Source of the DNA: Rhodococcoides kyotonense
Lineage (GTDB): Bacteria > Actinomycetota > Actinomycetes > Mycobacteriales > Mycobacteriaceae
NCBI RefSeq assembly: GCF_001645385.1
Contig: NZ_LVHI01000037.1
Coordinates: 65,588 to 129,587, forward strand
Direction: 5' to 3'
DNA: 64,000 nucleotides
A program made the position numbers and the translations under genes. Positions 10,094-18,219 of this stretch are shown in pieces. The notes beneath the pieces are model-generated. The model was not told where the DNA came from and did no database searches. It was given only the letters and a program-made list of their open reading frames with translations. How positions within the stretch are numbered: the stretch's first letter is position 1; the number at the start of each line of letters is the position of its first letter.

Positions 10094-11743
10094 GTGTCTG
10101 TCAGGTCCGTCTCCATTCCTGAAGCTCCTGAAGCAGAGGCCCTCACCGAACTTCTCCGGTCTGCGTTGCTGCCCTCGTCGTCGATCGTCGTGGGGGAGGT
10201 CGACGGAGTAGACGTGCGACGGGTCGGTTTCATGGCGGTCCCGGACATCGGACCTTGGCTCAGGCGCGGCCAACTCCTGATCACGACGCCCCGCACCCTG
10301 GGCCTGGTGACCGAATCTGCGACGGCGTTCATCGGCCGGTTGAGCTCGCGCGGAGTCGCCGCGCTCGCAGTGCAATTCGACGGTGACGGGTGGAACCTCG
10401 AACCCGAGATGATCGATGCCGCCGCACAGGTCGGTCTGCCCATCGTCGCGTTCCACGGCGACGGGGATCACCCACTGTCCCGCGGCCGCGTCGCAGTGGA
10501 GCAAACGCAGGTATCGGCCATGTTCGAGGCAGAGCGAGTGCGAAAACTGCTGGTCGATGTCGTCATGGCCGGCGGCGGCCTGGCAGAGTTGGCCGGAGTC
10601 GCGGCGCGTGAGCTGAACGGAACAGTACTGCTGACCACATCGGACGGCCGCGAGATCAGCCGCGCCGGTGACGCCGCGGGACGGAGGCGGTTGTCGACGA
10701 GCCCCGCTCTCGACTCCACCGGTAGGTTGCGGACCGACACCGTCGAAGGTGGACTCGGACTGCACGTGTTCGACGGTCATTCGGGCGCGATCGCGGCGGT
10801 CTCGGCCAACCACATCGATCACGGACGGTTGGCTCTGTTCACGTGGGATCGCGTGATGACCGAGCATGATCTGTATCTCGTCGAACGCGCCGCAGCGGTG
10901 TGTGCCCTTGTAGTCACGCGTCAACAGGCCGTGGCCTCCGTCGAAGAGCGGCATCGAGCCAACTTCATCCACGATCTGATGGTGGGCCGTGCCGGTGATA
11001 CCGAACATGTTGTCACGCACGCGAAGACGTTCGGGTGGGATTTCGACCGACCGCTGGTTGTCGTCAGTATCGAGCCCGATCCAGTACTGGACGAGTCGAC
11101 GAATTCCACGCACCGGCTTCCGGTCGTCGACCGTCAGGCCATGGCTTTCTCGGGTGCGATCGCCCATCGAGATCCCGGTGCGGCGGTGACGGCACTGACG
11201 GGCGAGACCGTGATCGTCATGGGCGTCGGCAACGACACGATGGCACTCGTGCGTGACCTCGTCAGTGTGGTCCGGGGTGAAGGCGGCGGTGGCAGAAGGC
11301 CGTTCAGTGTCGGGGTGTCTCGAACAGCGGAGACCACCGACGGAGTGCCTGCCCTCTACAGTCAGGCACGAACGGCTTTGACTGTGGGGCGCCGCATTTC
11401 GGGCCAGTGGTCGCTGACCAACTTCGACGATCTCGGCGTCTATCGCTTGCTGTCCCTCGTGGAAGACGAGGACGAACTCGAGAACTTCGCTCGAGAGACG
11501 CTGCGCGAACTCACCGACGACACCGCGGAGGCGCAGGACATGCGGAACACTCTGGAGGTGTTGTTGGCGACGAACATCAACATCGCGGAGACTGCTCGCA
11601 AGCTCCACTTCCACTACAACACACTGCGTTACAGAGTCGTAAAGCTCGAGAAAATGTTGGGCTCGTTCACTGCGCAGCCGGAATTGCGACTGGACCTGTC
11701 CCTAGCATTGAAGATAATCGCGATGCGCGGCATCAATCACTAA
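10094..11743 (+). CDS. PucR-family transcriptional regulator
   Basis: The product has 549 residues, with an N-terminal PucR (purine catabolism regulator) domain over about 10-140, including a GQLLITTPRTLG stretch. A central CdaR-like region follows. The C-terminal helix-turn-helix sits in the last 75 residues (NINIAETARKLHFHYNTLRY). The GTG at 10094 has GAGGT about 9 bases upstream. Its place between xdhC and the nucleobase permease, and ahead of the xanthine-dehydrogenase-like subunits, suggests that it controls this block in response to a purine or breakdown product. That assignment is from context; no effector can be read from sequence. Confidence 0.88.
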   Translation: MSVRSVSIPEAPEAEALTELLRSALLPSSSIVVGEVDGVDVRRVGFMAVPDIGPWLRRGQLLITTPRTLGLVTESATAFIGRLSSRGVAALAVQFDGDGWNLEPEMIDAAAQVGLPIVAFHGDGDHPLSRGRVAVEQTQVSAMFEAERVRKLLVDVVMAGGGLAELAGVAARELNGTVLLTTSDGREISRAGDAAGRRRLSTSPALDSTGRLRTDTVEGGLGLHVFDGHSGAIAAVSANHIDHGRLALFTWDRVMTEHDLYLVERAAAVCALVVTRQQAVASVEERHRANFIHDLMVGRAGDTEHVVTHAKTFGWDFDRPLVVVSIEPDPVLDESTNSTHRLPVVDRQAMAFSGAIAHRDPGAAVTALTGETVIVMGVGNDTMALVRDLVSVVRGEGGGGRRPFSVGVSRTAETTDGVPALYSQARTALTVGRRISGQWSLTNFDDLGVYRLLSLVEDEDELENFARETLRELTDDTAEAQDMRNTLEVLLATNINIAETARKLHFHYNTLRYRVVKLEKMLGSFTAQPELRLDLSLALKIIAMRGINH

Positions 11744-11827
11744 TCCTGCCAATCCGAGGGTCTTCGATCTGTCAGATTGTCATCACGTCGCCCCCGATCG
11801 GCTGTAATAGCGTTCAGAGGCATCAGG

Positions 11828-11864
11828 GGCGGTTTGTGAGCTGCAACACAGAGTACGAACCGCC
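11828..11864. promoter_or_regulatory. Inverted repeat upstream of the nucleobase permease
   Basis: GGCGGTTTGT (11828-11837) pairs with ACGAACCGCC (11855-11864) with one mismatch around a 17-base spacer, about 25 bases before the permease start. It could be an operator for the adjacent PucR protein or an mRNA hairpin over the leader. No known riboswitch consensus was recognised. Confidence 0.35.
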
Positions 11865-11887
11865 TTCCTCTGCACGAAAGGCCGATC

Positions 11888-13306
11888 ATGCCGATTTGGA
11901 CCCTGCACGGAGATGGTAAAACGGTCGCTCCCGGCGAAGTCGTCGCTCCCGGTGAGAGACTCAGCTGGGGACGGACCATCGGACTGGGCGGCCAGCACGT
12001 CGTGTCTATGTTCGGCGCGACCTTCGTCTTCCCGATTATCATGGGGCTCAATCCTCAACTGGCCGTGATGATGTCGGGCTTCTGCACCATCTTCTTCCTT
12101 CTGGTCGTGAAGGGGCGAATTCCCAGTTACCTCGGAACGTCGGCAGCCTTCGTCGGTGGTATCGCCGCCATTCGCGCCCAGGGTGGAACGTCGGCGGAAG
12201 TGACCGGCGCGATCCTGGTGTCCGGCCTCGTCCTCGGCCTGATCGGCGTCGCCGTTCACTTCCTCGGCGGACGGTTGATTTTCAAACTGCTGCCGCCGGC
12301 GGTCACGGGAGCGGTGGTGATGCTGATCGGCTTCAACCTCGCGCCCGTCGTCGCGGGGCTGTATTGGCCACAGGATCAATGGGTTGCGCTGTTGGTGATG
12401 GTCGCTCTGATCGTGATGTCGGTGGCGCTGCGCGGCTTCATGGGACGCATCGCGATCTTCCTTGCTCTGATTCTGGGCTACGTCGTCTCATGGGTTCTCG
12501 ACAAGGTGTCCGGCCCGATCACCTCGTACGACGCCAATGCCGGCGCGATCACCGAGCATTTCCGCGTCAACTGGGACTCGGTATCGTCGGCGTCGTGGTT
12601 CGGTCTACCGCCGTTCTCGGACGAGGCCAGCGGTGTAGTCGGCATCCATGCGCCGTCGTTCAGCCTGACGTTCGTCGTGCTCGTTCTTCCCGGCGTCATC
12701 GCGCTGATCGCCGAGAACGCCGGCCACGTCAAAGCCGTTGCGGAGATGACCAAGGACGACCTCGATCCGTACATGGGCCGTGCGCTCGCCGGTGACGGAT
12801 TCGCGACGGCAATCGCCAGTGGCGTCGGTGGGTCTCCCACCACGACGTATGCCGAGAACATCGGGGTCATGGCAGCCACCCGCGTCTACTCGACGGCGGC
12901 CTACTTCGTAGCCGGTGTCGTCGCGATTCTGCTTGGATTCTCGCCCAAGTTCGGTGCCTTCATCTCGGCGACACCGGGCGGTGTCCTCGGTGGAATCACC
13001 GTCGTCCTCTACGGGATGATCGGCCTGCTTGGTGCCAAGATCTGGAAGGAAAACGGCGTCGACTTCGGAAACCCGCTGAACATGATGCCGATCGCGGCCG
13101 GCCTCATCATCGGTATCGGCGACACCGCCCTGACGTTCAGCGACACGTTCTCGCTCGGCGGCATCTCACTCGGCACGATCGTCGTCATCGTGATGTACCA
13201 CTTCTGCCGGTTCATCGGCTCCCGCAACCCCGAGCTCGACGGCTACACCGCGCCTCGAAAGGAAGACACGTCGCCGGAGGCGCCTCCCGCCAAACAGCTG
13301 ACTTGA
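11888..13306 (+). CDS. Nucleobase:cation symporter-2 family permease (uracil/xanthine type)
   Basis: The product has 472 residues and about 12-14 hydrophobic segments, an inner-membrane importer of the NCS2/SLC23 family. The N-terminal helix GLGGQHVVSMFGATFVFPI is the conserved first segment of UraA/xanthine permeases. A central GVIALIAENAGHVKAV stretch carries the substrate-binding glutamate seen in UraA (the E of AENAGH), and GVGGSPTTTYAENIGV follows it. Family and context suggest a purine or pyrimidine base. The ATG at 11888 has GAAAGG close upstream. It lies downstream of the PucR gene in the same direction and is followed at 80 bases by the molybdenum hydroxylase genes. Confidence 0.9.
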   Translation: MPIWTLHGDGKTVAPGEVVAPGERLSWGRTIGLGGQHVVSMFGATFVFPIIMGLNPQLAVMMSGFCTIFFLLVVKGRIPSYLGTSAAFVGGIAAIRAQGGTSAEVTGAILVSGLVLGLIGVAVHFLGGRLIFKLLPPAVTGAVVMLIGFNLAPVVAGLYWPQDQWVALLVMVALIVMSVALRGFMGRIAIFLALILGYVVSWVLDKVSGPITSYDANAGAITEHFRVNWDSVSSASWFGLPPFSDEASGVVGIHAPSFSLTFVVLVLPGVIALIAENAGHVKAVAEMTKDDLDPYMGRALAGDGFATAIASGVGGSPTTTYAENIGVMAATRVYSTAAYFVAGVVAILLGFSPKFGAFISATPGGVLGGITVVLYGMIGLLGAKIWKENGVDFGNPLNMMPIAAGLIIGIGDTALTFSDTFSLGGISLGTIVVIVMYHFCRFIGSRNPELDGYTAPRKEDTSPEAPPAKQLT

Positions 13307-13328
13307 CGCAGTTTGCCAGCTCGCGGGC

Positions 13329-13342
13329 GTGACTGTTGTCAC
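13329..13342. promoter_or_regulatory. Short inverted repeat ahead of the hydroxylase operon
   Basis: GTGAC-TGTT-GTCAC lies in the 80-base gap between the permease and the FAD subunit gene, about 45 bases before its start. It could be an internal operator or weak hairpin. Arms of only 5 bp make this a low-confidence call. Confidence 0.2.
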
Positions 13343-13386
13343 ATCTCCACACATTTCGAAAGCACTATGACAGGCAGGATCGAGAC

Positions 13387-14286
13387 ATGAAACCGTCGCC
13401 GCTCAGGTACCACCGGCCGACCACGGTCGAGGAGGCGTGCCGCATCCTTTCCGAGGTCTCCCACGAGGGCAAGGTGATGGCAGGTGGTCAGTCGCTCGTT
13501 CCGCTGCTGTCGATGAGGTTGGCGGCGCCCACACACATTGTCGACATCGGCGCGGTGCGCGACCTGGACACCGTCACCGTCTCGCCGGACTCGGGGGTCG
13601 AGTTCGGAGCCCTGGTCACGCATTCCGCGCTGTACAACCATGCCGAGGCCCGCGACGTTCAGCCCCTGCTGAGCCGCGGACTGAACCTGGTGGCGCACCC
13701 GACCATTCGCAATCGCGGAACGACCGTCGGATCCATCGTGCATGCGGACCCGTCGGCCGAGATGCCTGCGGTGCTGACGCTGCTCGGCGGGCAGGTAACC
13801 GTGAGATCGGTACGTGGGCAACGCGTCATCGACTCGGGCGATCTGTTCGCCGGGCCTCTGGAAAGCACGCTCGAGTCCGACGAGATCGCGCTGTCGGTGA
13901 GTGTTCCTCCGGCCCGGGCGGGTGTGGGCACGGCAATCGACGAGATTGCCCGACGCCACGGCGACTACGCGCTGGTCGGCGTCGTCGCGCAGGTCGAGAT
14001 CGTCGACGGGCACGTGATCACGGCCCGGATGACCTACATCTCGGCGGGCGAACTCGGTGTCGTCGTCGATTACAGCGACGCGCTTGCCGGCGCGTCGGCG
14101 ACCGACGAACGAGACCCACTGTGGCGGGCAGTCGGCGAAATAGCCCGCGACACAATCGAAACCGATGCCGACATCCATGCGACGGCCGCATATCGATCTC
14201 AGCTCGTGTCCGCGCTGACCAGCCGTGTCGGATTCGCGGCGGCTCGGGATGCAAGCGCGGATCGCGTACTCGTAGGAAGGTTGTAA
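13387..14286 (+). CDS. Molybdenum hydroxylase FAD-binding (CoxM-type) subunit
   Basis: The product has 299 residues and carries FAD, passing electrons from the iron-sulfur subunit to the acceptor. Family motifs are AGGQSLVPLLSMRLA near residues 35-50 and RNRGTTVGSIVHADPSAEMP near 113-132, both FAD-pyrophosphate contacts. The start at 13387 (MKPSPLRYHRPTTVEEA) is the canonical N-terminus; the frame is open upstream but that part is not family-like. Its TAA overlaps the ATG of the iron-sulfur subunit. Gene order is FAD, then 2Fe-2S, then molybdopterin subunit, as in cox and many xdh operons. Confidence 0.92.
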   Translation: MKPSPLRYHRPTTVEEACRILSEVSHEGKVMAGGQSLVPLLSMRLAAPTHIVDIGAVRDLDTVTVSPDSGVEFGALVTHSALYNHAEARDVQPLLSRGLNLVAHPTIRNRGTTVGSIVHADPSAEMPAVLTLLGGQVTVRSVRGQRVIDSGDLFAGPLESTLESDEIALSVSVPPARAGVGTAIDEIARRHGDYALVGVVAQVEIVDGHVITARMTYISAGELGVVVDYSDALAGASATDERDPLWRAVGEIARDTIETDADIHATAAYRSQLVSALTSRVGFAAARDASADRVLVGRL

Positions 14287-14921
14287 TGCCGAAGTCCATC
14301 GACGATCAACTGTCCGAACTTCAAGCCGACACAGGCGAGCATCATGTTGCCGTCACGTTCGCTCTGAACGGCGTCACCGAGACCGTCGTGCTCCCGTCTC
14401 GCACACTGGCATCGGACGCCATTCGACATTACCTGCGCTGCACTGGAACTCACGTCGGATGCGAGCACGGGGTCTGTGGTGCGTGCACCGTGCTGCTCGA
14501 CGGAACTCCGGTCCGGTCGTGCCTCGTGCTCGCGGCCAGTCTCGAAGGACATTCCGTCACGACGGTCGAGGGACTTGTCGAACCCGACGGCACTCTGCAC
14601 CCGGTTCAGCAGGCGTTCAAGGACTGTCACGGACTTCAGTGTGGATTCTGTACACCCGGTTTCGTGACGACGATCGCCGCGTTTCTCGAGGACAACCCCA
14701 ATCCGACGCACGACGAGGCGACCGATGCCATCGCCGGGAACCTATGTCGCTGCACCGGATACCAGAACATCCGCGCATCGGTTCTTCGAGCCGCGGAGAT
14801 CACACGCGAGCGCGCAGGCCAATTCCCGCTCGGCGTCGACAACGAAGCCACCCGAGATGCGCTCGACCGCCAGGTGCGGGGGAGCACGCAGCCCGTCGGC
14901 GGAAGGGCGGGGCGTTCATGA
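14286..14921 (+). CDS. Molybdenum hydroxylase [2Fe-2S] (CoxS-type) subunit
   Basis: The product has 211 residues. The first cluster is bound by C59, C64, C67 and C79 (from GCEHGVCGACTVLL and RSCL). The second is bound by C119, C122, C154 and C156 (QCGFCTPG and NLCRCTGY). It relays electrons from the molybdenum site to the FAD subunit. At 211 residues it exceeds the usual 160 or so: about 35 residues before the cluster domain and 45 polar residues at the end are extra. The start overlaps the stop of the FAD subunit, and its own TGA overlaps the ATG of the large subunit. Confidence 0.92.
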   Translation: MPKSIDDQLSELQADTGEHHVAVTFALNGVTETVVLPSRTLASDAIRHYLRCTGTHVGCEHGVCGACTVLLDGTPVRSCLVLAASLEGHSVTTVEGLVEPDGTLHPVQQAFKDCHGLQCGFCTPGFVTTIAAFLEDNPNPTHDEATDAIAGNLCRCTGYQNIRASVLRAAEITRERAGQFPLGVDNEATRDALDRQVRGSTQPVGGRAGRS

Positions 14922-17386
14922 GCACGCAGGTCGATACCGAACAGGTACTGGGCTCGTCGACCAAGTTCTTCGGCAAACCCATTCCGCGTGAGGAAGATAC
15001 GCGTCTTCTCAGTGGTCAGGGTCGGTATCTCGACGACCTCGGTCACGGTGCCTTGATCGCCGCATTCGTCCGGTCGCCGCACGCACACGCGCGGATCGTC
15101 GACATCGACATCGATCCGGCACTGGAAGTTCCCGGTGTCCACGCGATCTACGTCTACGACGACCTCCTCGACGATTCGGAGGAGATGGCCGAGAGCCTCC
15201 CACTGCTGATTCCGCATCCGGCGATCGTGGCTCCTCGCAACGGATACCCGCTCGCCAAGGACGAGGTCAATCACGTCGGTGAGGCAATCGCGATGGTCGT
15301 CGCCGACAACCGGTACATCGCCGAGGACGCGTGCGCCAAGATCGACGTGACCTACGAAATGCTCGATGCTGTCGTCGGAATCGACACCGCCCGTGACGCG
15401 AGCAAGGCCGTGCACGACGACGTCCCGGACAACATCGCCGCGCGCCTGCAACACGGATTCGGCGACGTCGATGCCGAGATCGCCGCGGCCCCGAATCGTC
15501 TGACACTCGATCTCGAGATCGAACGTTCGGCGTCCATGCCGATGGAAGGCAAGGGCGTTTACGCCCGATGGGACGGTGACGAGAATGCTCTGACGTTCTG
15601 GACGTCGACTCAGACCTCCACCTCGGCACGTGCCGCGATCGCGGCTCGTCTCGGCATGGCGCTGAACAAGGTTCACTGCATCGCTCCCGACGTCGGAGGA
15701 GGCTTCGGAGTCAAGATCGTCCATCCGTGGCCCGAGGAGGTCATGGTCACCTGGGCTGCCCGACGCCTCGGCCGCGCCGGCGTCTCGAACGAGGTCAAGT
15801 GGGTCGAAGATCGTCGAGAACACTTCATCTCGAGTGCACACGAGCGCGGACAGATCCAGAAGGTGGACATCGGATTCGACGACGACGGCCGCCTGCTGGC
15901 GTTCGACTTCACGTTCTGGCACGACAACGGTGCCTACCTGCCATACGGCATCATCGTCATGATCAACACCGCGACACAGGTTCTGGGTCCGTACAAGCCG
16001 AAGTCGTTCCGTGTCGACGCCTATTCGCTGTACACCAACACTGTCCTCGTCACGCCGTATCGCGGCGCGGGTCGCCCCCAGGCAGTCTTTGCGATGGAAC
16101 GTGCGATGGACGCGATCGCCGACCATCTCGGCAAAGACAAGATCGAGGTGCGCGAGATCAATTTCGTTCGCCCCGAGGACATGCCGTACGACTTCGGTCT
16201 GATGTTCCAGGACGGGCGCCCGCTCATCTACGACACCGGTGACTACCAGGCGGGGATCGACAAGCTGAAGAAGCTCGTCGATTGGGACGGTTTTCCCGCG
16301 TACCAGAGGCAGGCGAAGGCCGAGGGGCGAACCGTCGGGATCGGCATCGGTGCCTACGTGGAGGGGACAGGCCCCGGGCCGTACGAAGGCGCACACGTCG
16401 TCGTCGAGACGTCGGGCAAGATCAAGGCTGCAACGGGATTGACGACGCAGGGCCAAGGACACCAGACCGCGTTCGCGCAGATCGTCGCCGACGACCTCGG
16501 GGTCGATGTCTCCGACGTCGAGATCGTCACCGGTGATACCCGGCGATTCGGTTATGCCGTCGGAACTTTCGCATCGCGCGGAGCGGTAATGTCCGGATCG
16601 GCGTTCCACGTTGCAGCGCAGATGGTCGCGGAGAAAGCCCGCACGATCGCGTCGGGAATTCTGGACATCGATGCACACGACCTCGAGCTCCGCGCTGGCC
16701 ATGTCTGCCGGATCGGGACGGAGCCGGGGGTCGAGGGTACGTCGGTTCCGCTGAGTGTCGTTGCGGTGCTGTCCAACCCGCTACGTTACGCGTTCGACCG
16801 TGAGTCCAAGCTCGCGACCGGGTTCGCCAAGGCGGACCCTGACATGACCAAGCCACCGATTCCTGAGGGTGAACAGCCCGGGCTGGAGGCGACCGGCTAC
16901 TACTCACCGCCGCATTCGACCTTCGCGTCGGGAGTGCACGCCGCCATCGTCGAGACCGATCCGATCACGGCGGAGATCACCGTGCTGCGGTACGTGGTCA
17001 TCCACGATTGCGGCAACGTGATCAACCCGCGCATTGTCGAAGGCCAGGTCATGGGTGCTGTGGCGCAGGGGATCGGCGGGGCGCTGTACGAACGGATCGT
17101 CTACGACGAGCACGGCCAGATGCTCAACGCGTCGTACATGGATTTCTTGATGCCGTTCGTCACCGAAATGCCGAACTCTCTCGAGATGGACCACACGGTG
17201 ACGCCGTCCGGACTCAATCCGTTGGGCATGAAGGGCGCGGGCGAAGCCGGTGTCATTCCCACCAGCGCAGTCATCGCCGCAGCCATCGAGAACGCCGAGG
17301 GTATCCCGATCACATCCATGCCGATTTCACCGTCGGAGCTGTTCGAACTTCGTCTAGCACACCAGTCAGCACAGGAGAATTCATGA
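14918..17386 (+). CDS. Molybdopterin-binding large subunit of a xanthine dehydrogenase/CO dehydrogenase-family hydroxylase
   Basis: The product has 822 residues. It should hydroxylate a carbon centre using the Mo-MCD cofactor. Cofactor motifs include DVGGGFGVKI, TTQGQGHQTAFAQI and the C-terminal KGAGEAGVIP, with the likely catalytic base E776. At the position where genuine CO dehydrogenase has AYRCSFR with its copper-binding cysteine, this protein has PYRGAGR (380-386). It is therefore a form-II or other-substrate hydroxylase, not an aerobic CO dehydrogenase. Neighbouring PucR, NCS2 permease and hydantoinase-like genes suggest a purine or related N-heterocycle, which is inference. ATGA overlaps occur at both ends. 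Confidence 0.9.
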   Translation: MSTQVDTEQVLGSSTKFFGKPIPREEDTRLLSGQGRYLDDLGHGALIAAFVRSPHAHARIVDIDIDPALEVPGVHAIYVYDDLLDDSEEMAESLPLLIPHPAIVAPRNGYPLAKDEVNHVGEAIAMVVADNRYIAEDACAKIDVTYEMLDAVVGIDTARDASKAVHDDVPDNIAARLQHGFGDVDAEIAAAPNRLTLDLEIERSASMPMEGKGVYARWDGDENALTFWTSTQTSTSARAAIAARLGMALNKVHCIAPDVGGGFGVKIVHPWPEEVMVTWAARRLGRAGVSNEVKWVEDRREHFISSAHERGQIQKVDIGFDDDGRLLAFDFTFWHDNGAYLPYGIIVMINTATQVLGPYKPKSFRVDAYSLYTNTVLVTPYRGAGRPQAVFAMERAMDAIADHLGKDKIEVREINFVRPEDMPYDFGLMFQDGRPLIYDTGDYQAGIDKLKKLVDWDGFPAYQRQAKAEGRTVGIGIGAYVEGTGPGPYEGAHVVVETSGKIKAATGLTTQGQGHQTAFAQIVADDLGVDVSDVEIVTGDTRRFGYAVGTFASRGAVMSGSAFHVAAQMVAEKARTIASGILDIDAHDLELRAGHVCRIGTEPGVEGTSVPLSVVAVLSNPLRYAFDRESKLATGFAKADPDMTKPPIPEGEQPGLEATGYYSPPHSTFASGVHAAIVETDPITAEITVLRYVVIHDCGNVINPRIVEGQVMGAVAQGIGGALYERIVYDEHGQMLNASYMDFLMPFVTEMPNSLEMDHTVTPSGLNPLGMKGAGEAGVIPTSAVIAAAIENAEGIPITSMPISPSELFELRLAHQSAQENS

Positions 17387-18021
17387 GAATCGCCGGCACC
17401 GCACAGCTCACGGCACCCCGCGAGGAGGTATACGACAACCTGCAGGACGGACGCGTACTGGCCGCGACGATTCCAGGAGTGCAGTCGCTCGAACAACTCA
17501 CCGACAATCATTACAAGCTTTCGATCATGGCGGGCGTCGCCTCGATCAAGGGCGTGTACGACGGTGAAGTGGTTCTATCGCAACAGGATCGGCCCAACTC
17601 GTTCGTGATGACAGCGTCCGGCGCGGGCGCGCCGGGCACTGTCAAAGCCGATGTGACGGTTACGTTGACCGAGAACGAGCAGGGAACCCTGCTGTCCTAC
17701 GACGCCGATGCAGTCGTCGGAGGGATGGTGGGAGGCGTCGGACAGCGGATGATCACCGGTGTCGCGAAGAAGATGGCCGGCGTGTTCTTCAAGAGCATCG
17801 ACGGCGTCATCGCCAACGGAATCCCGTCGTCGACGCCTGCTGCAACGTCCGAAGTGACGTCGAGTTCGGAAGCCGTCGTGGAGCAGGCGAATCAGGTACC
17901 GAGAGCGATGCCGGTGTCAGGAGGAACCGACGCGCGCACGGTGCTCGTCAGTGCCGCGGCTGGTGCCGTCATCGCCCTGACCGGCGTGGTGATCGGTGGA
18001 CTTCTAGGACGCTCCAGATAG
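17383..18021 (+). CDS. CoxG-like SRPBCC protein with C-terminal membrane anchor
   Basis: The product has 212 residues. Residues 1-145 form a CoxG/SRPBCC fold (MRIAGTAQLTAPREEVYDNL, then IPGVQSLEQL, then GGVGQRMITGVAKKM). A 40-residue Ser/Thr/Glu linker leads to one C-terminal hydrophobic helix (VLVSAAAGAVIALTGVVIGG) and a basic tail. CoxG anchors CO dehydrogenase to the membrane in Afipia (Oligotropha); here it probably does the same for the hydroxylase encoded just upstream, with an ATGA overlap and AGGAG ribosome site. A Rho-independent terminator follows, which closes this transcript. Confidence 0.85.
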   Translation: MRIAGTAQLTAPREEVYDNLQDGRVLAATIPGVQSLEQLTDNHYKLSIMAGVASIKGVYDGEVVLSQQDRPNSFVMTASGAGAPGTVKADVTVTLTENEQGTLLSYDADAVVGGMVGGVGQRMITGVAKKMAGVFFKSIDGVIANGIPSSTPAATSEVTSSSEAVVEQANQVPRAMPVSGGTDARTVLVSAAAGAVIALTGVVIGGLLGRSR

Positions 18022-18040
18022 CATCGTAGACAAAGAATTT

Positions 18041-18073
18041 CGCCCCGAATCGTCCATGGTTCGGGGCGTTTTT
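18041..18073 (+). terminator. Rho-independent terminator after the molybdenum hydroxylase operon
   Basis: CGCCCCGAA (18041-18049), a 10-base loop, TTCGGGGCG (18060-18068), then TTTTT. It separates the hydroxylase/CoxG transcript from the HyuA/HyuB genes. Confidence 0.88.
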
Positions 18074-18219
18074 CGTGCGCTCGTGAGCCTGCGCCGAAGA
18101 GTGCCCGTCGGGTTCGGCGAAATCTGCCAAAGATTCCTCCTCGCACACGCTGTGGAATGGCATCACACGCCAGCGCCGATCGGATCAATCCCATCGGGAA
18201 CGATTGTACGGAGGAAGAA

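Noticed and set aside
9974..11614. 546-codon minus-strand frame opposite the PucR regulator
   Set aside because: Antisense shadow of a gene with clear PucR and HTH domains.
14636..16702. 688-codon open frame on the minus strand opposite the hydroxylase large subunit
   Set aside because: Antisense shadow; the plus-strand product has intact molybdopterin motifs across the whole span.
14918..17386. Aerobic carbon monoxide dehydrogenase
   Set aside because: The cysteine-containing AYRCSFR active-site loop is replaced by PYRGAGR, so copper-molybdenum CO oxidation is not supported.
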